Part shown: in pieces, positions 35,444-48,378 of the stretch
How the letters are laid out: every line of letters starts with the position of its first letter
Position numbering within the stretch: the stretch's first letter is position 1
Program-made: the position numbers and the translations under genes
Assembly: GCA_016748015.1 (NCBI GenBank)
Contig: JAAOMT010000494.1
Coordinates: 211,156-275,155, forward strand
Length of the DNA stretch: 64,000 nucleotides
Source of the DNA: Geosiphon pyriformis
Lineage: Eukaryota; Glomeromycota; Glomeromycetes; Archaeosporales; Geosiphonaceae
Reading direction: 5' to 3'
Notes under the pieces: model-generated
What the model was told of the DNA's origin: nothing
Database searches by the model: none
Seen by the model: only the letters and a program-made list of their open reading frames with translations

Positions 35444-36491
35444 TTAGTCGGAATATTCATCCTCACTTAATGAAGCAGTCTTAAGATTTTTTCCATAAAT
35501 TGTTTTGCGTGCGAATGTCTCTTCCTTTTTCGAGGATCTTGTAGGATTTTCAATTGCACCAAGTGAACCCAAAAAGGATTCAAGACCTTTTATGTGAATA
35601 ATATAAATTTATTCAAAATGTACTTAAAAAAATCGAGTTTATGAAAAAGGTAATTGATCGTATACCTTCTAAGGTCATTCCCATCCCGCCAAATCTTTCT
35701 GCTCCAACTACCTGTTCTTTGATATCTCCCTCGCCGTATATCAATAATGTAGGTAGATTTCGATCAGGATAATTTGGAATACATTGGTCACCAATGATTT
35801 TGATGAATTTTGTCAACCGATGTTTTGCCGCAAGACTAGTTAAATGTGTATTCAACAATTTACAGACTGGAACTCTAAAATGAATGAATTTGAGTAATGA
35901 TTACATAATCTTTGAACATGGCGATGATTTACTTACGAGTCTTTGAATAAATGTACAACAACCCAATCCACCTTACTAGCCTCTGTAACCTCCCTGATAA
36001 AATCAGGTTTCGAGATCTGTATCAACTGACCATACTTTGCACATTCGGATTCAGCTTTCATTTCGGCAATCCGTCTTTTCCTAAAAATCATGAAATAACC
36101 GAAATTAAATACAGTTCTTAAAAAAATTTATTGTATGGGTTCAATCTTGACTAAAAACTAACAAAAATTCACATACCTATATTCAAACAGCACTCGATCA
36201 TCCTCTTCATCCTCTAACTCATCTAATTCGTCAAGGGTTCTTTCCTCTAAACCTTTTTCATTTCGAGCGGCAATGACCTCGTCCATTGCCTCCAAGATCT
36301 CATCTTCTGTTGGACCTTCCTTTTTAGGGAGAATTCCATGTGCACGAAGAATATCGTTCCTATTCATGCCCGATCAAATGATCAAAGAGTACCATTATAG
36401 TTTTTTGCTTATAAGTCAGATTTTGGAATTCTCTTTTATTTTTACAAATGAAAACCATTACATACCATTCAGTGTCTGCATTTGGATCCAT
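35444..36491 (-). CDS. PLP2: phosducin-like protein (PhLP2/PLP2 family)
   Basis: Five minus-strand exons: 36491-36466, 36359-36177, 36080-35937, 35874-35666, 35586-35444; 234 residues, the usual size. It begins [20 protein letters not shown], a hallmark start of PhLP2/3 proteins (DTEWND-ILR). An acidic helix (LDELDELEDEEDD) and RRIAEMK follow. The thioredoxin-like fold contains VDWVVVHLFKDS and VPVCKLLNTHLTSLA. NYPDRNLPTLLIYGEGDI and ERFGGMGMTLEGLE follow. The C-terminus is acidic (SEDEYSD). Family members assist folding of actin, tubulin and other CCT chaperonin substrates in the cytosol. The gene symbol follows the yeast family name and could equally be PLP1-type. Confidence 0.9.
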
Positions 36492-37695
36492 GGTTGTTCA
36501 ATTAAATTTTCAAAATTAGATTTAATCTCAAATCCTGTCAAAAAAAAAAAAAAAAAAGAGTTTATATACAAATAACCAAGCATTTAGATATATTGGTCTG
36601 CGCAGAAAACAAGAATAAACACTGGGCGAGTTAAAAACAAAAGCTGTCAGCCAAGTATTTCTAAATTAGCAATAACGAAACTAGCCAAGAATCCAAGATT
36701 TTAAAAATTTGAAACTTGACCAACATGTTACAACAGGACTAGGCAATCTATCAATTGAGTTCGTTTTAAAGATAGAAATTCAAAGTAACTAACTGTCACT
36801 TATCTAGTTCGGAAATTAGAATCTGCATTGAAGTGATCAAACTCCTGAGTTGGGTATTTATATATATATATATATATATATACCATACTTTTTCATGGGA
36901 AAATTAGGTTAGAGCCAAATACAATGCATGATTATCCTTTATGTTAAATAAATTCCCAGTTTTAAAAGTTTCCTGATTGAAATATTTTTTCTTTTGGAGG
37001 ATTAATATTTCTTAATCATCAATCATATGACCCAACCCAAAAATCATCCATTTCCTTTGGTATCTCAACTTTAATTAGACATCAATACGTACCAAAACGT
37101 TGTGTATAAAATTAAGGTTAAGAAATTAAATAAATCTTTAACCGTTGGTCGAAAAATCGAATTCCCTCAAAACCAGTTAACAAATTTGTAATCAAAGGAA
37201 TTTTTTACTTAATCCTTATTAAGTTATAATAATGTTAAATATAATTTAAATTTGAAAAAGAAAATTGCAAACGTGTTACCAAGAAAGATTAAATGTTCCA
37301 TTATGTAACCCATGTGCTCTTAGCAGAAAATCGCATCTTACCGAATAAATTTCCTTTTCGCTCGATCACAAACAAAAAAATCGACAATTTGTTCTTGAAT
37401 CACACCAATGCTTTAATTTTTCAAAAGCTCAGATCCTTTTAAAGTATCCATCGGAATTAAGTTGTGAAAAAAAAAAGTATACAACATGACTTCATCAATA
37501 ATAAAATCATACATAATGCGAAGCAATAATAGGTTTAATTCTCATTACCTAATAACTTTTCTCCTAACAGCGTGGATATGAAACCAAACTATATCAAAAA
37601 AAAAAACAAAAAAACTCAAGAGTGCATATCAGACTCTTGTAAAAACTATAAAGGTCAACCCATTTCAACCTGATAAATAAATATACATCATCACT
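36492..37695. other. divergent intergenic region with TA tract
   Basis: 1.2 kb between the phosducin-like gene (minus) and the TPR-metallohydrolase gene (plus). It contains a poly-A run at about 36539-36556 and a TA microsatellite at 36859-36882. A TATA-like AT cluster near 37675 precedes the plus-strand gene. No open frame is credible. Confidence 0.5.
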
Positions 37696-39640
37696 ATGTC
37701 TATTTCTGAATCATTGTTTCGTAAGTCCGCTCCAAATGACCGTGCGTACAAAGCAATTTGTCGTGCTAATGAATTCTACGTGTCAAAAAATTATCGCCGT
37801 GCCATAGGTTTGTTGAGAATTAATGTGAATATAATAAAATTACATAATGATAATTATTTTGACTTTGTTATTTTCGCACTCCTTATTCTTGTTAGTTTTT
37901 TTCCAACTTAAAAGATGAATACTCAAAAGCATTAAGGCTATCTCAACCCAACATGGATCCTAAAAAGGCGTCAGACTTTTCAGCATTATTATTCGGTAAT
38001 CGTAGTGCGTGTTATTTTGAGAAGAAACTTTACCAGGATGCCGAGAAAGATGCCGCTCAAATGATTCGTATGCGGCCAGAGTGGGGGAAGGTACGTTGAA
38101 CAAATTTTTAGTAGTGAATAAATTTTGAAAATTCAATTTTGCGAAACTTTTCACTCTTTCCTTTCTAATTTAAATTTAAAAAAAGAACCTTATTGGCAAG
38201 ATTTTATTATGCCTTCAATATTTAATAATGATGGTTTAAGTGAAGGGAGAAAAGCAATTGTCCCGTTTTTTGTAATTTTAAACTATTCCTCACATTTATC
38301 CAATTATGAAATTAATCTTTGGTTAGGGATATTACAGACGAGCAGAAGCACTCATAGAACTCCAACAATTTGACGAAGCAATTGAATATTACCAAGAGTC
38401 ACAGCGACTGGTAAGTAAAACATTAAAAGGAACTCATTAAAAGTTTCCTTAATTTTGTGGTTGCCTCAATGATTCTTTTAGGAACTATCTCATAAAGTTC
38501 CAAAAATCTTACATTTAGGACTCACAGAACCCAAAAATTCCTCTCCGAATTGCACATTCGCTAATCCTAAAGGATAATCACGAAATGGGTAAGTCTCGAT
38601 TGTCAGATGACTTTGTTGCATTTCCCCGATTTGTCACTGCACGTTATTTTAATTTCCGATGTCCACTATAGATATTTATTGACAAAATCCTATTGTTACT
38701 TTTTCCTCTTTTTACGAAGGAATCGCCATATGCCCGCTTGTGCCCGGAAGAGATATATGCCTCCGAAAAACTGCCGTATCGAATCCAGTCCAAGCAAAGA
38801 TTTTTAAATTCGCGATTGAAATGAAAAATATGATTTATGTGATTGTTGACTTGGAGAGCCGAAAATGTTTGGTAGTCGATGCGGTAAGAAACGAGTTTCA
38901 AGGTTTAGATATTAAAAATAATAAAACGGTGCTGGTTGTTTAAATTCAAGATCTCAATGGTATTTATTCATTCAAGAAGTTGTTTTCGACAATTAGTGCT
39001 GGGACGTGAACGGAATTCTCAAATTTATCAAATCCAAAAAATGGAAATTAGTGGGAGCTATTGTAACACATTATCATTTCGACCATGTTGGAGGTAAATT
39101 GAATGTAACTGAAATCCTGTTTTGAATTATTTCTCAGTTAAATTTATTCTCCATCCAGGGAGACCCCCACCGCCATACGATCAATTTTTAATACAAGTCC
39201 CGGGACTTGCCACCCTTTTAAAACGGTTTTCTTCATTGAAGGCATATGTGCATCCTCTCGATCTTCCATATCTCCTTGAGGCGAACCCCGGCCTCGCAAA
39301 TTACAAAAATAAATTTGTAGAGACAACAGGGCAGCATATAGAAACTTTGGGAACAAAGGTGAAACTTCGATTTATTCATGTCCCAGGACATACCGAAGGT
39401 AGTCAAGCAATAATGGTGAATGAATGTCGTCTTTTGACAGGAGATACTTTAATGTGTGGTTGCATCGGTAGAGTTGACCTTCCAGGTGGTAACGCATGCG
39501 AAATTACAAAGACATTAAAGGAAAGATTGAGTCAATTGGAAGATGGGATAATTATATTACCCGGGCATGATTATGGTGGGGAGTGGACCACAATCGGAAT
39601 GGAGAGGGAACGTCAGATTGTCGGGAATATAGTGAAATGA
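37696..39640 (+). CDS. TPR + metallo-beta-lactamase-fold hydrolase fusion
   Basis: Seven exons: 37696-37807, 37915-38090, 38327-38410, 38519-38588, 38720-38883, 38997-39093, 39159-39640; all GT-AG, 394 residues. Residues about 17-130 are TPR-like helices (ANEFYVSKNYRRAIDEYSKA, GNRSACYFEKKLYQDAEKDA, GYYRRAEALIELQQFDEAIE). Residues about 150-394 are a glyoxalase II/LACTB2-like hydrolase with all metal ligands: T-H227-Y-H229-F-D231-H232-V-G-G, H312 in VPGHTEGS, D330 in LLTGDTL, H371 in LPGHDYGG. Between them lies ACWDVNGIL, typical of glyoxalase II relatives. The reaction is probably thioester or phosphoester hydrolysis, but the substrate is unknown. The frame is continuous across the domain junction (exons 4-5), so this is one gene unless transcripts show otherwise. 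Confidence 0.82.
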
Positions 39641-40371
39641 AAAAAGTGATAGAATAGTATTAAAAGATATTATTACTGTAAAATCGGTCGAATATTATTT
39701 AGACCAAAAATGTAATTGAGAAAATCAGAAATTAACCCCATTCAAACCTATAGCTAGCCCCAAATATTTCGATTCCTTTTCATTTGAATCGACTCCTTCA
39801 TTCCATCAGATGTTTGCCATGTGACCACTTCAATCCAATGAGTGAGCTATTTTTGAGAAAATCGGTTCAAATTATTATTGGTAACGGCAATCGATTGCTT
39901 TTTTAATCATATGAGAGAAAAATTTTCTTCGAGATGATTAAACGACGTACAATCAATGCTAATGAGCCAAAATCAATTCCTGGCCCATAGTTGTAATCCA
40001 TTCTTGGGTTGCGCAAGGCCTTATAAACTTTTTAGGCAGGATCTTAATTTCTGTTTTTCTCAGTAATTCGCATTCAGATACCAATCTATAGTAACTTTGG
40101 ATATGCAATTTGTGATCTCAACTTGAAATAAAATTAACACCAGTAAAATAGAATTACACCTTTCGTACAATGAATATCGCCCATATTTTGATTTTTCTTA
40201 TATGTGTTTCTATAAGATTTCTTAATTAATTCCATACAGAATCACAGGCGTCAATTATTATTTTATTTAAGGAAATCTCATGCTTCTGTCAACAGAAAGT
40301 CAGAAAAGACAGAATAATAATTTTCACCATTGATATATTAGGTTTTCTTGAAGCCATATAATCGATTTCCT
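39641..40371. other. convergent intergenic region
   Basis: About 730 bp between the ends of two convergent genes, holding their 3' UTRs. Several AATAAA-like sequences are present but none is decisive. No gene is seen. Confidence 0.5.
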
Positions 40372-40920
40372 TCATGATGTTTGAAAAGATTCTTCTGATG
40401 GCAAAGGATCTTTGGGATGTTTGGCCTTAAAGTATAGTTGAATCAGCAAAAAAAGATTATTGGTATGGGGTTAAAAGCATATGTGAACTGGTACCTCCAT
40501 ATGCTGAACTACAACTTTATAGTTTGCTGCTGGAATCTGTAAACCCGGGATTTCTCTCAATACGTTAGGAGCTTCATCATCATTCAATTAATGGTAAAAG
40601 ATCAAAGCTTGCCTTACAAACGGGGCATTTAAACTGTAACCCAGCTGCACGAGCGTTTAGCTGAGATTTGCCACCTGCCTTGGCATCAGCTTGTTTTTGA
40701 GCTTTCTCCCTTAAGATAGAATTAAAAAATACTGAGGCGATTATCACTTGAAAAATATTTAGAAATTCGGGTTCCTATAACCTACCTGGCTTGTTCCTAG
40801 AGAAAAGAATTTAGAAAAATGATAGATATTTCATGAAAAGAAAGAACAAGCGTTAATCTTTTTGCAATATGTCGGTTTATGAAAAAGTATTAATCAAACC
40901 TTTTGCTTTCCTCTAGCCAT
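40372..40920 (-). CDS. ZNF706/4F5-like mini zinc-finger protein
   Basis: Five minus-strand exons: 40920-40900, 40796-40786, 40709-40613, 40536-40495, 40425-40372; 74 residues. It starts MARGKQKEQAREKAQKQADA, the basic N-terminus shared by ZNF706 and plant relatives. It then forms one C2H2 finger: C39-P-V-C42, then NYKVVVQH55, then KH60PKDPLP. This C-x2-C-x12-H-x4-H spacing and the KHP tail match the family. The model needs an 11-nt exon (40786-40796) and a GC-AG intron after 40613. Reading through instead ends at once without the two His ligands. Relatives are small nuclear or cytosolic proteins, reported as transcription or translation regulators; the function here is inference. Confidence 0.82.
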
Positions 40921-41098
40921 ATTCAACCAACAAAAGTTTGTCGGAAAGAAAAATAATTTAGAACAAAGGGCGTGCCAGATCCCATTTTGCATTCAAATTT
41001 CTATTTATGGATGCCGAGATTGGATTTGACCAATTTCAGATTACCTGCGTGACGCCTAATTTTTAAATAGATAAATTTATCCTTTCCAGACACGTCCA
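40921..41098. promoter_or_regulatory. short bidirectional promoter region
   Basis: Only 178 bp lie between the start codons of the ZNF706-like gene (minus) and the PARN-like gene (plus), so their promoters must overlap. No defined motif was identified. Confidence 0.45.
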
Positions 41099-44000
41099 AT
41101 GGAGATCCTCAAAGACAACTTTCAAGAGCTTTTGCCCACTATTGAAAAGGCCATCAAAGAAGCCGATTTCATAGCTTTGGATACAGAACTTACGGGTAGC
41201 TAGAATTATAACTCTTAAAGATAAGGGCTGTTTTTAGCTTTATCTGATAAACTTCTCTCTCCAGGTTTAAATGACCGCATTGAACAAATAAAGATTTTCG
41301 ATGATCCTCAATCCAGATTCACTAAGGTCAGAACAGGGGCAACAAAGGCAAGCAACATTTATTAATGCATCAACGTTGTGAAGATACGTGTCTACCCAAA
41401 CAAATCCTAATTGTGAGTTATTCATGTGCATTTTTGCCAATTTATAGTTCCTCATCATTCAATTTGGTCTGTGTACCTTCACATACTCGGAGGCAGATAA
41501 TACATTTGTTGCGCGACCCTTCAATTTTTACATCTTTCCGGCTAATGCTGATCGGAAAGACTTTAACGATTTATGCTTCCTATGCAGCGGTTCTAGTCTG
41601 CAATTTCTCTCAAAATGTGGCTTTGATTTCAATAAGCTTATCAAGAAAGGTAAAAATGATTATCTAGAAGCGAAGACTGAACTCATCTGGCCTTATAACT
41701 TATAATTATGATTGTAATTATTATGAATCAGGAATTCCATGGTTAAATCGGACCAATGAGCGAAAGCTCACAATACGCAGAGAAAACTTTGCCCAGCGAC
41801 AAATTGGTGACTGTCATCTTTATTTGGTGGCACAAAAAACAAAAAACAAATTAAAACTAATATCATGAGAATCCTTATTTTCAGATAATCCACTCGATGA
41901 AGAAACAAAACTACATGTTGATAACGCCTTGTGAGTTTAGTTTTTTTGTGAGATCAATTTCATAATTGTACTAATTAAAACATCTAAATTGAAGAAAACT
42001 AGTCGAAGCTTGGGTAGAAAATCCACTAGCCGAAGAACTTGTAATAGAAACACCTAGCATTCGTCAAAAACGGTTGCTATTGCAAGAAACACGGGAAAGG
42101 TAAGGAATTACTCATTTTGCTTTGGGTGACTCCTCAAATTGAGTAAACATCATTTTTGTAATTAGATTCGATGGATTCATAGTTGGTGACAGTCGTCAAA
42201 AGAGCGTTATGTTTAGACAAATTAGTCAGGAAGAAAGACAAAAGCGTATAGATGAGGCTGCTGAAGAGGTAAGAGGACATTTCTTGCTTTTTTACATTTG
42301 TAACTTTAAGATTAAGTACATTATACCATGGCCTTAAACTTACGATTAATTGGATGATGGGCAAAGGCTGCCACTTCCCTAATCAATTTCCGTGTAGTTA
42401 TCGAATTGATGGTAGCAGCAAAGAAACCAGTAGTAGGACATAATTGTTTTTTAGACTTTTGCCAGTTTATTAATCAGTTTTGGGAGGAGATACCTGAGCG
42501 GATACGAGACTGGAAACAAATGGTCCATGAGATGTTTGAAATGTGTGTAGCTACTTTTTCACCCGTGTCTATTCCGAACAACAATTGACCCTCTTCTTCT
42601 TTCCCCGTCATATTTGATCTGATTGTAAAGAGTTATAGACACAAAACATATTGCCAGTAGCCATAGAAAATTACAGGTATGCTTTTAAATCATTTCTCAT
42701 TTACTTTCCTCCTCTGATATCGCTCATTCCTCTGTTTTCTTAATAGAAAATATTACCTAAAACCGGTGTCCAAGACATATTGCAAGCTGTCGAGAAATCC
42801 CCGTTCACTGAACATACCCCTAAAATTGGTATTTATTAAATCCTTGACTGAGAGGATAACCCTGTTTCATGGAATCCTTTTTATTTAAAATTTGCCTCAT
42901 TAGTTTTGGATCCGGCATTCAACAGATACACATTCAACGATGAAACCTACCTTCATGAGGCTGGATATGACGCCTATATCACGGGACACATCTTTATTTC
43001 ACTTACTGCCTTCATGTTACACCAAAGCGGTATGTAATTACAGCATTTAAAATAATAGTCCTCCCCTAAATTTATCTAAGGTTTTTTATTTTAGAGGAAA
43101 AGATCGACGCGTATTCTTCAGTTTTCGATGATAGCTTAGCAACACCAGAAATAATAGAGGAGGCCTCAACAATTTTGGTCGAGTCTAATTTTTTAGAATT
43201 ATTAATGACGTCTGAAAAGCTTACCAACCATTATAACAAGTTACATTTAATGAGATCCGATTTCAAGTATATTAATTTGGTTGGACTGGATGGAAGTAAG
43301 TACGAATGTATAGTAACTACCAGATACATGGACTTATTTACTATGCAATAGACTGATCTTAATTTTCCATTTGGAAAAAAATTCCATCCAAGTGCCACAA
43401 GCGAAACCAAACTCATTCCTGCTCTCCAACATTCCGCCGATGACAAAGCAGCAAACATTGTTTACTATTTTTGAAGAATTTGGTAGCATATTTTTTTCTT
43501 GGATAGATGATACGCATTGTTGGCTGACTGTGAGAGATGACCAAAAGCGTGCTAAATTAGTGGAAGGCAGTTTGAAAAAATCCAAATATTTCGCTAAATA
43601 CATGGAGGGTGGGTCAAAGCATGAAAAAGGCAAAGATAAATGTATCACAGTCGCAACTGGCAACATTATAGTAAAATCATGGAACACCTGGATCAAAGAA
43701 ATTACAAATGAGGATGAAAAGAATATTTCAGAAGAAATTCCCGTAGATGGTAGGAAGAACACCTACCAATATATTGATTTCTTTTTTGCCGCTTATGTCA
43801 GAATTCTTACTTTAAAACTTTCTGTTGAAATAGGGGAAATCATCAAAGTAGACAAAGAAATCCAAACCGAAGTATCGATTGAAGGAATGTCTGAAATAGC
43901 ATTTTCGCTCGTCGAGCCAGAACTTTTACCTTCATCTTGGTCATATCCACCTGTTGAAAATGAATGGCCACCTAATTCTGCAAAGTTTCAAAGTTGGTCA

Positions 44001-44186
44001 AAAGATGGCACTGATGATAATTGGGTAAAAAATGAATCCGAGGCTGATAAAGAAGCAGGAACAGATGAAACCACAAATTCAGCTGTCGAAAAACGTAGAT
44101 TATCTCTACCAGATACTAATTCCGCATCCAACAAGGATGAAGATCAAGAAGATGACAACATTGCTAAAAGAGCCAAAATGCGGTAA
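41099..44186 (+). CDS. PARN: PARN-like poly(A)-specific 3' exoribonuclease
   Basis: Thirteen exons: 41099-41195, 41265-41347, 41448-41649, 41732-41806, 41885-41930, 41995-42099, 42166-42268, 42367-42542, 42631-42676, 42747-42828, 42904-43029, 43095-43299, 43352-44186; 726 residues. It is a DEDDh nuclease of the CAF1/PARN group. D28 and E30 lie in FIALDTEL, D267 in VVGHNCFLD, and H356 with D361 in LHEAGYDAYITG. Other PARN hallmarks are QFGLCTFTY, FNFYIFP and CGFDFNKLIKKGIPWLN. An R3H-like stretch between the catalytic halves and an RRM-like region (EEFGSIFFSWIDDTHCWLTV) in the last exon also fit. The C-terminus is acidic and basic (EDQEDDNIAKRAKM). PARN shortens poly(A) tails of mRNAs and matures small noncoding RNAs. 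The second intron is GC-AG. Confidence 0.92.
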
Positions 44187-45601
44187 GGTTGTAAAAATTA
44201 ATTTTGCATATTAAGTGCACGCGCACGTCCATTTTTAGCAAATTTACATCATAGCCGAAATCAATTCCTCGACATAGCATTTGTCGTTACACGACTTAAC
44301 TAAACGAATAATAATCTATAATTTTTTGATTCAATGCGCAAAATGCTTACTCCTTTATAGGGCCCTGCGAATTCTCCGTTCAGTTTTTCCTTAAGCATAT
44401 GTTTCTCAGTTTGTGTATATCTATATCCGTGCATGTTGATTGGCTCACTTTTTAATATCACAATCTTGTATTTAAAGCGCATTGGCGCTAAAAACACGCC
44501 ATAGCCTTTGGTCATCCCCCGTTTGCGCTTTTTTTTTTCAGACTCTTGGATAAGCTTATTGACGCCAAATGTTTCTTTACTGTTCAGTATTTACTCACAA
44601 ATTTATTTTATATAATCAACGACCTAACCCAAAATGGAGCGCATTAAATGGAATGGCGTGGTTTTTATGTTTCAGGGTTATGGGTTTCTGATCCAAATAA
44701 ACTTTTATAATGCTATTTTTGGTCGACTATCTATAACACCACGTAATTTTTGCCATTACTGCGATCTGTAATAGTTGAGCTGCTGTTTTAAATTAGCTCG
44801 ATCTTGTTTCCTTGTAACAAAAAGAGCTTTAGAAGAGTAAGATTTTTTTGTGATTTGAACACAAACTGAAAATTCCTTATTTGCCCACTCGACGTCGCCT
44901 CTATACTTACTAGAAAACAAAAAACTGCAAGAAACTTATTGAAAGAAATAACAGAGATCAACCACTAACTCCTGGTCGCTTTGAACTTCATGTTAGAAAG
45001 GGTTAGCTTTTAAATTTCCCCTTCTTTTAGCCTACCTCCACAGCTCACCTGACTTTACCTTATTTGTTAAAACTCACTATTACCCCTTTTTTCACGTTCC
45101 TCTTGCATCTGGTACTGTTTGAAAGGCCGATACGATTTTTCATATAAAATCAAGTGCTATCGGGCACGTTTCCTCGCTAATTAAATTTTTCGAGTAGTCT
45201 ATGTATCATATACATAAGTTTTTCCTGGACACCTTTCACGCGCAAAGGCTAATATTGACACCTATATAAAAGCTTGTGAATAGTGAGTTCAAATTCATAT
45301 AAACCTTATCAATAATTCAGAAAATCTGCTATCCTGTAAAGTTTTTTCTGATAGAGATTCGTCGCCATATTGGTATTATCTTTGTTCAAAGTTTACGAAA
45401 CATTCCTCGCAAGTTGCCTTTGGTAGCTGATCCAACGCTTGGCGATTCTTTTTTTAGAAAAAATTAGCCGATCCTTCCGTTCTAAAGGTCCCGGGTTTCT
45501 CCATTTTTGGAGAATCCATTAATTAGACTTGATTAATCAAATTATCTTGCTGCAACACTCAAAACCAAAAATTAATTAGCCATTCAAACGAGTTGTTCGA
45601 A
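44187..45601. other. intergenic region upstream of a large gene
   Basis: 1.4 kb of near-genic composition with a pyrimidine-rich part near 45050-45200, plausibly promoter and 5' UTR. A 71-codon minus-strand frame at 44300-44515 (MHGYRYTQTEKHMLKEKL within it) looks coding-like in composition but I cannot name it. Confidence 0.45.
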
Positions 45602-48342
45602 ATGCAGCAACAATTAGACACAACTGCAAGTCTTGCATCGTCCCTATCTCAATCACCTTTATCAGCCTCCGCAACAACTGCTACTACCACAACCAATAAA
45701 CCTAAACCAAAAAAAACTTTTAGTCTTAGTTTCGATAAACTACTAAATTTCATGGCAGCTCCTCTTTCACCCTCCAACTCTGAGCCAGGTGGTTTAGGTA
45801 ATGGTGGTAACATAGGACATTGTACCTGTAGTTGTAATGCGTGTCTTTGTGCTCGAAAGTTTCGTGGCAGCGGTGGATTTTTCTCATCCTCATATCATGG
45901 CCAAATCAATCAATCAGGATGTGCATCAGGCTCTTCATTGGTTGATCTTGATGAATCATGCCTGATTTCAATCAATACACCTCTTGATATCTATGGCCTT
46001 CGATATTTATTGTCCTTAGATAGATATGCGCGTCAAGATGATTTTCGTGAATCCTTACAGTTGCACACCCATTTGCTTGGTATCGCATTGGCCGCTCGTG
46101 TCTATTATTCTTTGGACCAGGTATATGCACATCTCCATGATATGTTCAAACATGAGCAAAGAGCGGAATTTGCAGCATCATATAATTATTTGCAGGATAC
46201 TCAAGATGCGATACTCGAGTACGCTCTTGCTGCGCCACAACCGAGGTCTAGCTTCTTAGATTATATAAGTTTCAAATGTAGCAAGACTATATTAGAGTTT
46301 CTAATGTTTGTGAGGCAAACCCCCGATATTGTGGCTACAGCATTTCAACAAATGCATTCACAAGATCTCGACACCCTGTTGACCACGGAAAAGGTCACTC
46401 TCTACACGAATGGCAGTATAAATAATCGCGAAGCATTGCTTAATAATTTGCCTAGCATTAATCGATTCGATATTGTGGATATTTTGTTAAAAGGAATTTT
46501 CGGGCCATCGAGTTTTCTACAAGAGGATAGATTACGGATGCGAATGTGGGCAGAAATTTTTGCAAGATTGATCGCAAAAAAAAAAGGCGAAAGATTTCTG
46601 TTGGATGTTTTGGACCGATATGCATTTTTATCTCCATGGACAGCAAAGAAATCATTTGAGCTGCAATTAATGAAAATTTTACAGCGTGGTGACACTTTAT
46701 TGGAAAATGTGACTGATGAAGAAGTCCCCAAAGATGCCCCATACTCTGCATTTTCATTGCCCTTTTTGGGAATAATTGGTAATGGAATCGGAGTGACGAA
46801 CAATGGTGTTCCAAAACCATCGAACATTTCTATCCCTCTATCATCAACCTTTGAAGAATTAGGCCAAGAATTTACATCTTCTGAGCAAGAGTCTCAAGAA
46901 AAATCACAAGAAGATGAAAAACCAACAGAAATGGAGTTATTCCTTGATCGCGCCTGTTTAGAGTTACTTTTGGTGCTAGATCGGGATGATGTCATTCCGG
47001 CTCGTATTTTAAGTTTATCACGGGCTATATTAAAACAGGTTCCAGAGCAATTTCGCCATCATGCAACCGTATTTTTGATTGTTCAATGGTTTTTCCATAG
47101 GTTTCTAGGAAGAGCAATTACATATCCAGAGGTTTGTTAGTTCACCAAAATGAAAAATTTGATTATTCCCAGATCTTTTGACCATAAATTTTATTAGCAT
47201 TACGGGATGTTTGAGGAGTATTACATTTCTGATGAACAAAGGCAAAAAATATTGTTCATGATTCATCAACGTCTTTATCGTTACGTGACTGGAATCACTG
47301 ACGCTGTACCGGAATGGTATTTAGCTTCGCAATTCCAACGCTCATTTCATTCGAAATATTATTTATCTTATTTTTTACTCTTCGAAGGGCCCGACAAAAA
47401 ATTTTTGTTGATGAGAATATAAAAATGTTGGTTTACAAGATGGTGGCGAGGTTTTCTGAAGAATCAAATCACCCCGAAATCAATCATGAACTATTATCTT
47501 CCTCAAGTGAGTTCAAAAAATGCAAGGAAATTTTATCGAGCAATGTAATCGTACTGAACCTGACATAATCAGCTATTCATTCACACACAGTACCACAGAT
47601 GGCAACCCCAGCGTTGAAATCAGCGGCTGGGAGCCCTTATCCTTCAACCTCCCAATACCCTCCTACAATAACCCCAACCTTGTTAATTTGCCCTTCGGAC
47701 CTCACTACCTTATTTCACTTTTTGTGCCCGCGATATCGCCCACAACGTCTACGACAAAATATGTCACCTAGAAGTAGCAAATGGAATTCTGGAAGTACAT
47801 ATCACTCGCGAACAAATTCACCACGACCGTCATCAATATTGAGCTTAACGCTGGATGAGAAACTTTCAGCCGCTTCTTCTCTCTTTTTTCCCAGTAATAG
47901 TGACACTAGTTCAATATCATCTGCATCGAGTGTTGATTCAGGTGTGATTGATGGGCAGGTACATACAACAACACTTAAAGACATTAATCATGGTGCAGAG
48001 CATCATAATTTTCATAATCATCATCGGAATGGACATTCGCGTTCAACATCGACCTTTGCCGAAGATGAGCCCTTACCCCAAATCTATGAAGATGTGAAAA
48101 AGGCCATTGATGAAATTAATCGTCACTCAGGTTCTTCATCACAAAATAGCAGTCCTCATCCGATCTCGGAACCCTGGGCATTACTTTATGTGTCGCGTGA
48201 TGGCAAAGAAGTCGTTATGTCAGCTCCGTCAATAGCAGTGGATACATCGCAAACTAATCCATTATTTGTGACGACACCGATTCTTAGGGGTGCAAACGGG
48301 AGTAATGGTGGTTTACCCGAGTTAGAATTGGATATGCCTTTA

Positions 48343-48378
<36 letters not shown>

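Noticed and set aside
44300-44515. 71-codon minus-strand frame with coding-like composition
   Set aside because: Short, unrecognised, and no splice context found; left as part of the intergenic description.
46402-46827. Minus-strand frames of 120-141 codons inside the large gene
   Set aside because: Antisense shadows of a well-supported plus-strand exon.
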